Shown in pieces: positions 1-6,291 of a stretch of 6,839 nt of DNA; position 1 is the stretch's first letter, and every line of letters begins with the position of its first letter. The stretch is from assembly GCA_002403905.1 (NCBI GenBank), contig DHIR01000294.1:1-6839 (forward strand). Direction: 5' to 3'. Position numbers and translations under genes: made by a program. Below the pieces are notes generated by a model. The model saw only the letters and a list, made by a program, of their open reading frames with translations, was not told the DNA's origin and made no database searches. This DNA is from Mucilaginibacter sp. UBA4741. GTDB lineage: Bacteria; Bacteroidota; Bacteroidia; Sphingobacteriales; Sphingobacteriaceae.

Positions 1-528
1 TTATAAATGCCTTATTCTATTAGTTAAACCAAATTGATCTTTTAGCATGATCAATGCTTCGGCAACGCGGCCTTTTACAGGCATGTGTGCCAGGTTACGC
101 ATCTTACGTTCAGACACGCGCAGCTCATCTGCAAAAAACATTAAAAGATTATAAGCAAAATCAGCGTTTACTTTCAATGTGGCTTCAAAAAACTCCATAT
201 CTACATAGCTAACTATGCCGGGTTGTAGTGCCGTTGCCGATATAGCATATATGCCATTACCGCCCAACACACGATGGCCAAAAATTACACCCTCTTTAGC
301 AAACCGTAAAATTAGTTCTTTATCAGCACCCCATCTTTTATGAACTTTTACAATCCCGGTATGTACAAAGAAAATCCCGTTAGCGGGGGTGCCTTCTTTA
401 AAAATGACTTCGCCTTTTTTTACTTTATAGTTCTTCTTGTGCGCTAAAATTGCAGGAATCCATTCCTTGATACAGTTTTTGCACAACAAACAACTATTAG
501 CATCATCAATTACAACGGCTTTTTTCAT
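1..528 (-). CDS. Crp/Fnr-family transcriptional regulator, truncated before its HTH domain (probable frameshift)
   Basis: This 175-residue protein is the sensory part of a Crp/Fnr transcription factor. An N-terminal C13-x2-C16-x2-C19 cluster resembles the Fe-S ligand cluster of FNR. A cyclic-nucleotide-binding-type beta-roll follows (about 30-115, with KKGEVIFKEG and FFVHTGIVKVHK), then the long dimerisation helix (about 120-145) and the start of the DNA-binding region (GRVAEALIMLKDQFGL, 153-168). Family members usually run to about 220-230 residues and end in a winged helix; here a TAA at positions 3-1 stops the protein right after FGLTN. Dropping two bases (18-17) gives N-K-A-F-I, which resembles the family's usual G-F-I-N continuation, so a one-base deletion or two-base insertion is likely. 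There is no fourth cysteine in the visible part, and the cAMP-binding Arg/Ser pair of CRP is not seen. The ATG at 528 has an A/T-rich leader without a clear Shine-Dalgarno. The family call is firm; ligand and targets are unknown. Confidence 0.85.
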   Translation of the reverse strand: MKKAVVIDDANSCLLCKNCIKEWIPAILAHKKNYKVKKGEVIFKEGTPANGIFFVHTGIVKVHKRWGADKELILRFAKEGVIFGHRVLGGNGIYAISATALQPGIVSYVDMEFFEATLKVNADFAYNLLMFFADELRVSERKMRNLAHMPVKGRVAEALIMLKDQFGLTNRIRHL

Positions 529-575
529 TTTAATTAATAAGATCAGTTAATGTTACAATATTAATCATTTATTGG

Positions 576-589
576 TTGATTTTTATCAT
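576..589 (+). promoter_or_regulatory. FNR/CRP-box-like dyad (candidate autoregulatory operator)
   Basis: The sequence TTGAT-TTTT-ATCAT differs at one position from the FNR consensus TTGATnnnnATCAA. It lies about 48 bases upstream of the start codon of the Crp/Fnr gene. The position would suit autoregulation, although the orientation of a near-palindrome says little. The surrounding DNA is so AT-rich that a chance match is a real possibility, and the binding preference of this Bacteroidota protein is not known. Confidence 0.4.
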
Positions 590-689
590 TGTGTTTTACT
601 AATTATTTAAAATCATCTCATTTTTTAATTTTATTCTACATAAATATCGATCAATAACTGCTTTTAATTAAAACTAATGTGAAAAAATC

Positions 690-720
690 GATAAAAATTA
701 CATGTATTTTAGTTTTTATC
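690..720. repeat. 11-bp inverted repeat (AT-rich dyad, possible operator)
   Basis: GATAAAAATTA (690-700) is mirrored by TAGTTTTTATC (710-720), whose reverse complement is GATAAAAACTA. The arms match at 10 of 11 positions around a 9-base centre. The right arm overlaps TTAGTTTTTATCAA (709-722), a weaker FNR-box-like string. The dyad lies about 165-190 bases upstream of the regulator start. It could be an operator or simply low-complexity AT sequence; there is no T-run that would make it a terminator. Confidence 0.4.
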
Positions 721-804
721 AATTAACAATTAGATATATATTAAAAATATCGAATACTTGGTTATTTAAAATAGATTATTTAAAAAAAACCGGTACTATT
801 TAAT

Positions 805-812
805 TAGCAGTC
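805..812. repeat. Target-site duplication, left copy
   Basis: TAGCAGTC directly abuts the left end of the IS element and is repeated exactly at 1862-1869 beyond the right end. An 8-bp direct repeat is within the range reported for IS982-family insertions. Its perfect state suggests the insertion has not been scrambled since it occurred. Confidence 0.85.
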
Positions 813-827
813 ACGTGTTTAGCGATT
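813..827 (+). repeat. IS terminal inverted repeat, transposase 3' side (IRR)
   Basis: ACGTGTTTAGCGATT here is the exact reverse complement of 1847-1861. The bases inside the repeat diverge quickly (GAAAATC versus AGATTTT read inward), and the bases outside differ (C versus A), which fixes the outer end at 813. Confidence 0.88.
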
Positions 828-832
828 GAAAA

Positions 833-1804
833 TCAAGCAGCAAGCGCATGTTTAATATGGTTAAGCGGCTTGCCGTTTAAATGATTAATATATTGCAGAA
901 CAGTCACAGCGGCCACTTTAGCCATAATTCTTGTCCTGAGTCCATCAAAAGTTTTAGCATAATTCCGTTTGAGCATCATCTGGTCACATAATTGAGCAAA
1001 GATGACCTCAATTCTTTTACGGGTTGATTTATAAACCCACGGCCATGGCTTGTAGTCCTTCTGATTAGCTCTTTTGGGAGTTTGCAATTCTATATTTACG
1101 CTGGTGAACAAATCCAATTGCCATTCGGTTGACAAGTAACCTTTATCGCCCAGTAATATACATGACTTTAATCCACTATATTTAATTTCGTTAAGATAAT
1201 GTACATCATGTACGCTGGCTTTTGTAAGCTCCATTCCCTGGTAAACCCCATTCATTCCAATCGTTAAATGAAGTTTATAACCGATATAATATTGCTTATA
1301 CACAGCACTGTATCCCTTATCCGGCGCTGTTTCAAAATCGTGCCTGCAAACTTTAAGCTGTTGTTCTCTGACAAGCTTACATACAGGAACAGGCACACTG
1401 TCTACCATAAATACATCCTCCCCTTCATTAAGCACTTTAGCCAGTCGGCGGTTAACCTGCTCTGTCCAGGCGGTCAGCCTTTTGCGCCGCTTATTATAGT
1501 TGGTAATGTGTACAAGATTGGGGAAATCATCCCGGTAATCGCTTTTTAGTTTCGCTAAAAACCAATTCTCGCTATCGATTCCCAAGCATTCCTGGCATAG
1601 TGACAATGCAATGATTTCAGTGTCGGAAAGCTTGGGCTTACGTGGATAAAAATGCAGGTTTCCATCCTGATTTATATCTTGTTTGAGCGCAGAGTTGGTA
1701 ATCTGAAGCATTTTTTGGAAATTTACGGTTAAGTCATGCATGTGTTTAATAGCGTTTATGTGAGAATTTACACCATTAAGATACTGATTTTCAGTGATAT
1801 GCAT
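833..1804 (-). CDS. IS982-family DDE transposase
   Basis: A 323-residue transposase that cuts and rejoins the ends of its own element. The RNase H-like DDE catalytic triad is visible: D135 in VFMVDSVPVPVC, D220 in ILLGDKGYLS, and E266 in RKRIEVIFAQLCDQM. The spacing and the flanking D-S-x-P and G-D-K-G-Y motifs are typical of IS982-type enzymes (DDE_Tnp_1_3-like). The N-terminal 110 residues contain the usual helical, basic DNA-binding region (LSDTEIIALSLCQECLG; NKRRKRL). Length agrees with the family's roughly 290-330 residues, and there are no internal stops. The ATG at 1804 is preceded by an A-rich run (AAAGAAAAAAG) that can serve as a Bacteroidota ribosome-binding region. The TGA stop lies just inside the left terminal repeat. 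The gene appears functional. Confidence 0.95.
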   Translation of the reverse strand: MHITENQYLNGVNSHINAIKHMHDLTVNFQKMLQITNSALKQDINQDGNLHFYPRKPKLSDTEIIALSLCQECLGIDSENWFLAKLKSDYRDDFPNLVHITNYNKRRKRLTAWTEQVNRRLAKVLNEGEDVFMVDSVPVPVCKLVREQQLKVCRHDFETAPDKGYSAVYKQYYIGYKLHLTIGMNGVYQGMELTKASVHDVHYLNEIKYSGLKSCILLGDKGYLSTEWQLDLFTSVNIELQTPKRANQKDYKPWPWVYKSTRKRIEVIFAQLCDQMMLKRNYAKTFDGLRTRIMAKVAAVTVLQYINHLNGKPLNHIKHALAA

Positions 1805-1844
1805 GGCTTTTTTCTTTATTTTTTTAAATTTACCCCCTCAAAAT

Positions 1845-3626
1845 CTAATCGCTAAACACGTTAGCAGTCCTATTAATATACCTAAAATTAAACCTGCCCG
1901 ATGGCGCTACATCGCCATTAATTAAAAAGTCAATTATATCGCCATCTGTTTGCATATTGTCAGACCATTTAAATTCAAAATCTACCGGGCCTTTTATGCC
2001 GAGTAGTTTTTTGAGGATCTTTACCTCCAATATATTATCCTTAACATGGTAATCCAGCTCGCCAACTTTTGCCCATTCCCAACCATTAGTTGATCTTTCT
2101 ATTATGGCTTTCGCGCTGGGGCTGCTTCTATTTATTACATAATCGTAGCCATTCCAGCCGGTTTTATTGTTCCTGTCGATATCAATAAATAAGCGCATCC
2201 AGGCTTTGTCGGTAGATGGTGTTAGCCTATCCTGCGTTTGCACATAGAAATAAACAAACTGCTTATCTACCGCTACCTTTGATAGTACAATATCATTGCG
2301 CCCCGTTGTGTTTGTATAATGCGTGCCCTTCCAGCCGTCAAAATCGCGGTGTATTGTATTGCCTTTATAGGATTCAAACGCTGGCTTCACTTTGAGCCAG
2401 TCTATAAAAGAACCATTGCCCTTACTCTTTATATAACCATTAGCTTCTTCGGGCGCGGCCATGCCTTTAAAACGCCTTATATTGCCCACCATCTGGTAAT
2501 AATAATTATCGCCGGGGCCGCCTTTCATGGGTTCAATATCGCGGCTGCCCTCTTCATTAAATTCGTCGGGGAAGGCATTAACCTGGTTCTGCCATTTTTT
2601 GGCCCGGCCTGCTATCCATTCGTTCCAACCTGTAATAAATATAAAATCGGGGTTTATTTTTAACGCCTGCTCCCATTGTTCCTGGAAGTTATAGCCGTAA
2701 TTAACCGCACCTGGTTCGGTATGCTGTCCGTCTTTGTCGGTATAACTTCTGCCGAAAGCACCTTCAGAGTTCATTGCTGTTAACCCATCCTTTTTCGACC
2801 AGTTTTGTGCTACGCCTACCGTTGCTTCTTCAAAACCGCCATCGGGCTTTGGCCCAAAACCATGTTGCGGATATATTTCCAGCCAACCCCAATGGTCTTT
2901 ATGCTGCGGCCCTTTGTTATAAACCGGCTGTCCGGGACGAAATGTAAAGAAGTCTTTTATGGCAGCATTCAACCCGGTTGCATCAGGCTTAGAAACCATT
3001 TCGGAATAAGCCATGATAAGCGGCTTGCCTTTCCAGTAAAACCAAAGGTTCTTATACAATCCCGGTTTATACAGGTCATTATATAATTGCACAATTTCGC
3101 CCCTGGCAGATTCAGACGGGCCAAACGGCAATATAAACGCGATAGCCGGGGCCTTTATACCATCCTTGCGTGCCTCGTCAAATGCCTTAAACAGCGCTTC
3201 GTAAGATGATTGAAAATTAGTACCATTGGTCGAGTCGAGTATAATCACATCAACACCAGCATCAGCCAACATTACGGCCTGCCTGCGTAGCACCCAGGCA
3301 TCCTCATCGCGGTAATAGCCAAACAAAGGTTCGCCCCAATAAAAGGTGTTACCTTCGGCTGCCCGCCAAACGGGGTTATCAAACAGGTATACCGCTTCGG
3401 GATGTTTCGCTAATACCTCTGATGTATTTAACGGAACCTGCCCGGCAAAGTTGGTATGCCATACCCAATAAAAAAGCCCTACAAACTTGTCCTTTTTGGA
3501 TGGGCCAACTTCTTTAAACTCCGGCAGTTTACGCCCTAACGCATCAACAGCCGGGTAGTTGGGCACAACGAATTGTGCGAGTAATACGGTAGGCAGGAAT
3601 GTTAAAAGCAGTACAAGTCTTTTCAT
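1845..3626 (-). CDS. Secreted GH71/GH99-like glycoside hydrolase with C-terminal CBM9-like domain, 3' end altered by IS
   Basis: A 593-residue exported protein. A Sec signal peptide occupies residues 1-17 (hydrophobic LVLLLTFLPTVLLA, cleavage likely A17/Q18). Residues about 45-390 look like a (beta/alpha)8 barrel of the GH71/GH99-like type: KFVGLFYWVWH (47-57), a W-G-E-P-L-F-G-Y-Y stretch (97-105), AGVDVIILDSTN (123-134, with D131 at a strand end) and ITGWNEW (331-337, with E336). The second glutamate of the GH99 W-N-E-W-x-E motif is alanine here (A339). Residues about 425-589 resemble a CBM9-like beta-sandwich (SKVAVDKQFVYFYV, RLFIDIDRNNKTGW), usually a sugar-binding module. Substrate is not determinable. 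The start at 3626 lies 10 bp after the rlmF stop, suggesting co-transcription. The IS982 element sits in the final codon: the native protein would end at N589 followed by TAA, whereas the IS end adds V-F-S-D and a TAG. Function is probably unaffected. Confidence 0.75.
   Translation of the reverse strand: MKRLVLLLTFLPTVLLAQFVVPNYPAVDALGRKLPEFKEVGPSKKDKFVGLFYWVWHTNFAGQVPLNTSEVLAKHPEAVYLFDNPVWRAAEGNTFYWGEPLFGYYRDEDAWVLRRQAVMLADAGVDVIILDSTNGTNFQSSYEALFKAFDEARKDGIKAPAIAFILPFGPSESARGEIVQLYNDLYKPGLYKNLWFYWKGKPLIMAYSEMVSKPDATGLNAAIKDFFTFRPGQPVYNKGPQHKDHWGWLEIYPQHGFGPKPDGGFEEATVGVAQNWSKKDGLTAMNSEGAFGRSYTDKDGQHTEPGAVNYGYNFQEQWEQALKINPDFIFITGWNEWIAGRAKKWQNQVNAFPDEFNEEGSRDIEPMKGGPGDNYYYQMVGNIRRFKGMAAPEEANGYIKSKGNGSFIDWLKVKPAFESYKGNTIHRDFDGWKGTHYTNTTGRNDIVLSKVAVDKQFVYFYVQTQDRLTPSTDKAWMRLFIDIDRNNKTGWNGYDYVINRSSPSAKAIIERSTNGWEWAKVGELDYHVKDNILEVKILKKLLGIKGPVDFEFKWSDNMQTDGDIIDFLINGDVAPSGRFNFRYINRTANVFSD
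1847..1861 (+). repeat. IS terminal inverted repeat, transposase 5' side (IRL)
   Basis: AATCGCTAAACACGT is the exact reverse complement of 813-827. Read on the minus strand it also encodes the last four residues (V-F-S-D) and most of the stop codon of the GH71/99-like gene, so this repeat doubles as coding sequence and translational stop of the interrupted host gene. Confidence 0.88.
1862..1869. repeat. Target-site duplication, right copy
   Basis: TAGCAGTC, identical to 805-812, directly follows the right IS end. Removing the IS plus one copy of this repeat restores the pre-insertion sequence and the native stop codon of the GH71/99-like gene. Confidence 0.85.
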
Positions 3627-3636
3627 ACCAGGCAGA

Positions 3637-4599
3637 CTATTTCCAATATTTATTTTTCCAGTCGGTTTGTTCTTGGGGGGTTAAAAATGTCCAGGCTATG
3701 ATGCGGGTGGTTTTTTGCCCATGCGCCATGCTGATGGTTTTAACATCGAGCGCCTTGTTCCATTTCAATGCATTATACGCTGCGGGCAGCGTGTCTTTTT
3801 TTGATACCAATGTGGTAAACCACAAACATTGCTTGGCAAACTGCGCGCTTTCGGCAACCATGCGGCGTATAAAACCAACCTCGCCGCCATTGCACCATAA
3901 CTCGTTCTTTTGGCCGCCAAAGTTTAGTAGCGTGGGCTTTTTCATTACACCCAGCTTCTTCCATTTGGTGGCTGTCACATCCTGCGCCTCTTTAAAAGAG
4001 CCGTGGAACGGCGGGTTACACATCGTCAGGTCAAACCTGTCATCAGGCTTTATCGCTCCTACAAAAACATTGTCCTTGCCGGTTTGCAGCCTGAAGCTGA
4101 TTTGATTTTGCAAACCTTTATTTAACCCAATAATATCCTTTGCTGACCGTATAGCTACCGGATCAATATCCGTACCTGTAAACTGCCACTTATAAACCGC
4201 GTTACCAATTAGCGGGTAAACGCAATTGGCACCCATGCCAATATCCAGCACATTTATCTTGTTGGCGTTAATAATCTTGGTGCCGTTGACTTCTTTTAAC
4301 AGGTCGGCTACATAATGTACGTAATCTGCCCTGCCAGGTATGGGCGGGCATAAGTACCCTTCGGGGATATTCCAGCCGTCAACACCATAATAATGCTTTA
4401 GCAACGCTTTATTCAGCGCTTTAACCGCTTCGGGGTTGCTAAAATCTATCGTTTCAACCTGATGCTTGTTTACCCCAACAAAGTCGGTTAGCTCCGGGTT
4501 GGCTTTGCAAAGTAGTTTAAAATCATAACCGCCGCGATGGCTATTACGGGGATGCATATTCTCTTTTTCGGCAGGTTTTTGGGGCTGATCGGTATTCAT
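3637..4599 (-). CDS. rlmF: 23S rRNA (adenine(1618)-N(6))-methyltransferase RlmF
   Basis: A 320-residue cytosolic enzyme that uses S-adenosylmethionine to methylate N6 of A1618 in 23S rRNA. It closely tracks the E. coli RlmF (YbiN) sequence as I remember it: MHPRNSHRGGYD (15-26), NPEAVKALNKALL (55-67), CPPIPGRADY (84-93), the SAM-binding motif I VLDIGMGANCVYPLIG (117-132), the catalytic NPPF motif of N6-adenine methyltransferases (195-198), LNFGGQKNELWCNGGEV (225-241) and GQKTTRIIAWTF (294-305). Length is close to the E. coli protein. The start at 4599 has an A-rich leader; M15 is a possible alternative because E. coli RlmF homology begins around there, so the first 14 residues are a non-conserved tail. 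The GH71/99-like gene follows 10 bp after the TAG stop. The fucosidase is divergent upstream. Confidence 0.95.
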   Translation of the reverse strand: MNTDQPQKPAEKENMHPRNSHRGGYDFKLLCKANPELTDFVGVNKHQVETIDFSNPEAVKALNKALLKHYYGVDGWNIPEGYLCPPIPGRADYVHYVADLLKEVNGTKIINANKINVLDIGMGANCVYPLIGNAVYKWQFTGTDIDPVAIRSAKDIIGLNKGLQNQISFRLQTGKDNVFVGAIKPDDRFDLTMCNPPFHGSFKEAQDVTATKWKKLGVMKKPTLLNFGGQKNELWCNGGEVGFIRRMVAESAQFAKQCLWFTTLVSKKDTLPAAYNALKWNKALDVKTISMAHGQKTTRIIAWTFLTPQEQTDWKNKYWK

Positions 4600-4678
4600 T
4601 TTTATGGTCGATGTATTTTTTGCTAAGGTCGGTATTTCCAGATAATAAATTCATGCTGATAAATATCATGGCTGTTTA

Positions 4679-4708
4679 TTGCTTTACCAGCTTTTGTAAC
4701 TATCTTTA
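4679..4708 (+). promoter_or_regulatory. Bacteroidetes-type promoter for the fucosidase gene
   Basis: TTG (4679-4681), a 19-bp spacer and TATCTTTA (4701-4708) match the Bacteroidetes sigma-ABfr pattern TTG-N19-21-TAnnTTTG with one mismatch at the last base. Initiation would fall about 14 bases before the ATG at 4729, giving a short leader. No matching minus-strand promoter for rlmF was found in this 129-bp divergent region. Confidence 0.55.
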
Positions 4709-4728
4709 ATAACCAATTAAACCCCTTT

Positions 4729-6240
4729 ATGAAACTATATCTTAACCTGTTGCTAACCGCGGCGTTAACAACAACCCTTTCGGCAACTTATGCCCAGGAT
4801 CTGCCTATAAACGCGGGTTCGTTCAAGCCAACCGAAGAATCATTAAAAGAATATAAATACCCCGAATGGTTCAGGGATGCTAAGTTTGGTATTTGGGCAC
4901 ATTGGGGGCCACAGGCTGTACCGCGCCAGGGTGATTGGTATGCCCGCAATTTATATTCACAAAACAGCAGGCAAAATAAGTATCATGTGGCACATTACGG
5001 GCCGCCATCCAAATTTGGCTATAAAGATATTATCCCGCTATGGAAAGCCGAAAAATGGGACCCCGAAAAGTTAATGGCGCTTTACAAAAAAGCAGGTGCC
5101 AAATACTTCGTAAGCATGGGCAGCCATCATGATAATTTCTTTTTATGGAAATCGCAGATACATAAGTGGAACGCCTTTAACATGGGACCGCATAAAGATG
5201 TGGTAGGTTTATGGCAAAAAGCTGCCCAAAAAGAAGGGCTTAAATTTGGTGTATCAGAACATTTGGCGGCAAGCTATACCTGGTACCAGGTGGCACACGG
5301 TGCCGATAAAGACGGCGAGTTTAAAGGCATCCCTTACGATGGTGCCGACCCGCAATATGCCGACCTATATCATACCAAAGCCGCGCCCGGCGACAACGCC
5401 TGGCTAACCACCAACCCCGAGTGGATGAAAGAGTGGTATGCTGATGTAAAAGAGCTGGTAGATACTTATCACCCCGACTTGCTTTACTCTGACAGTAAAT
5501 TGCCTTTTGATGGCATAGGCCGCAGTATGCTGGCTAATTTTTACAATGGCAATTTCGCGTTCCATAACGGCAGCCCCACTGCTGTCTATAATTGTAAAGA
5601 ACCTTCAAATGGCAAATGGGTGCAAGATCTGGAACGTGGCGTACAAGACAATATCAATCCCTACCCATGGCAAACAGACACATCAATTGGGGATTGGTTT
5701 TACCAAACCGGCCAAAAATACAAGACCGGTACCGAGGTTATACAGATGCTGGTTGATATTGTAAGCAAAAACGGCAACCTCCTTATTAACGTAGTGCAAA
5801 CACCCGAAGGCGATCTTGAACCAGATGTGCTAAAAATAGTGGAAGATATTGCCGCGTGGATGCCCACAAACGGCAAAGGCATATACGGCACCCGCCCCTG
5901 GAAGATTTATGGCGAGGGTCCATCAACCGATAAAACCAATCAAAAAAAGGGACAATTCGCGGGTTTAAGAGATGTAGGTTCTTATCAAACCGACGATATC
6001 CGTTTCACTACCAAAGGTAATAACCTATATGCTTTCTGCATGGAAACACCGCAAAGTGATGTGCGGATCAAATCACTTGGTAAAAATTCAACCCTGAATG
6101 ATAAAAAAATAAAAAGCGTATCGCTTTTAGGCAGTAACCAAAAAATCAAATGGAAGTTGGAAGATGACGCTTTGATAATTACTAGGCCTGATAATATGCC
6201 GAATTGGACAGTTATGGGTTTCCAGATAGAGTTGAAGTAA
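4729..6240 (+). CDS. Secreted GH29 alpha-L-fucosidase
   Basis: A 503-residue retaining alpha-L-fucosidase that removes terminal fucose from glycans in the periplasm or outside the cell. A Sec signal peptide covers residues 1-22 (cleavage near A22/Q23). The catalytic barrel starts with the GH29 hallmark FGIWAHWG (53-60), followed by AGAKYFVSMGSHHDNF (122-137, a variant of the usual K-H-H-D-G-F), GLKFGVSEH (170-178) and HPDLLYSDSKLPF (248-260), where D255 is the expected nucleophile. E302 in LERGVQDN is a candidate acid/base, though this residue varies between GH29 subgroups. NGNLLINVVQTPEGDL (348-363) and YGTRPWKIYGEGP (386-398) are strong family signatures. A C-terminal beta-sandwich (about 410-503) completes the usual architecture. 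The gene is complete, divergent from rlmF and preceded by a good promoter. Linkage preference cannot be read from the sequence. Confidence 0.93.
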   Translation: MKLYLNLLLTAALTTTLSATYAQDLPINAGSFKPTEESLKEYKYPEWFRDAKFGIWAHWGPQAVPRQGDWYARNLYSQNSRQNKYHVAHYGPPSKFGYKDIIPLWKAEKWDPEKLMALYKKAGAKYFVSMGSHHDNFFLWKSQIHKWNAFNMGPHKDVVGLWQKAAQKEGLKFGVSEHLAASYTWYQVAHGADKDGEFKGIPYDGADPQYADLYHTKAAPGDNAWLTTNPEWMKEWYADVKELVDTYHPDLLYSDSKLPFDGIGRSMLANFYNGNFAFHNGSPTAVYNCKEPSNGKWVQDLERGVQDNINPYPWQTDTSIGDWFYQTGQKYKTGTEVIQMLVDIVSKNGNLLINVVQTPEGDLEPDVLKIVEDIAAWMPTNGKGIYGTRPWKIYGEGPSTDKTNQKKGQFAGLRDVGSYQTDDIRFTTKGNNLYAFCMETPQSDVRIKSLGKNSTLNDKKIKSVSLLGSNQKIKWKLEDDALIITRPDNMPNWTVMGFQIELK

Positions 6241-6291
6241 AACTTTTAGGAACAAATTGATTTATACAAAAGGGTGAATTATAAGCTCATA

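Larger units (their letters stand above)
529..804. other. AT-rich gene-free stretch upstream of the Crp/Fnr gene
   Basis: About 280 bases between the regulator start and the left IS flank carry no credible ORF on either strand. The base composition is strongly A/T, and the 8-mer TTTTTATC occurs three times (580-587 and 713-720 on plus, 690-697 as its complement), forming the two dyads listed separately. I searched the minus strand for a Bacteroidetes promoter (TTG then TAnnTTTG) and found only TAATATTG around 558-565 with no matching upstream TTG, so no promoter is called. No convincing rho-independent terminator was seen; an accggt palindrome next to a T-run on the minus strand (near 782-796) has too short a stem. 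Confidence 0.6.
813..1861 (-). mobile_element. IS982-family insertion sequence, complete (1049 bp)
   Basis: The element is bounded by perfect 15-bp terminal inverted repeats and flanked by an 8-bp direct repeat, and it carries a single transposase gene that fills nearly all of it. Length, one-ORF layout and the DDE transposase type match the IS982 family (about 1 kb). The left end is only about 5 bases from the transposase stop codon, and the right end is 43 bases from its start. It sits at the extreme 3' end of the GH71/99-like gene, in the same orientation as that gene and as the downstream Crp/Fnr gene. All parts appear intact, so it may be active or recently active. The boundaries follow directly from repeats seen in the sequence; the family name comes from recognition of the transposase. 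Confidence 0.9.

Noticed and set aside
780..800. Possible rho-independent terminator (accggt followed by a T-run on the minus strand) for the GH gene before IS insertion
   Set aside because: The self-complementary stem is only about three base pairs, too short to call a terminator.
529..804. Small RNA or riboswitch in the long AT-rich intergenic stretch
   Set aside because: No GC-containing stems, no recognisable riboswitch core and no terminator; only AT-rich dyads are present.
1268..1549. 93-codon plus-strand ORF inside the IS element
   Set aside because: It is antisense to the catalytic region of an intact DDE transposase and shows no domain or ribosome-binding signal.
2319..3086. Two plus-strand ORFs opposite the GH71/99-like gene (2319-2663 and 2805-3086)
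   Set aside because: Both are shadows of a well-supported gene with signal peptide and conserved motifs on the minus strand.
3599..4105. 168-codon plus-strand ORF with a hydrophobic N-terminus
   Set aside because: It lies antisense to rlmF and the GH start, has Cys/Phe/Ser-rich shadow composition and no family features; the opposite strand is clearly coding.
5546..5891. Short ORFs at 5546-5764 (plus) and 5700-5891 (minus)
   Set aside because: They are out-of-frame readings of the most conserved part of the GH29 gene.
6241..6291. Bidirectional terminator expected between the convergent fucosidase and hypothetical genes
   Set aside because: No stem of convincing length followed by a T-run is visible on either strand.
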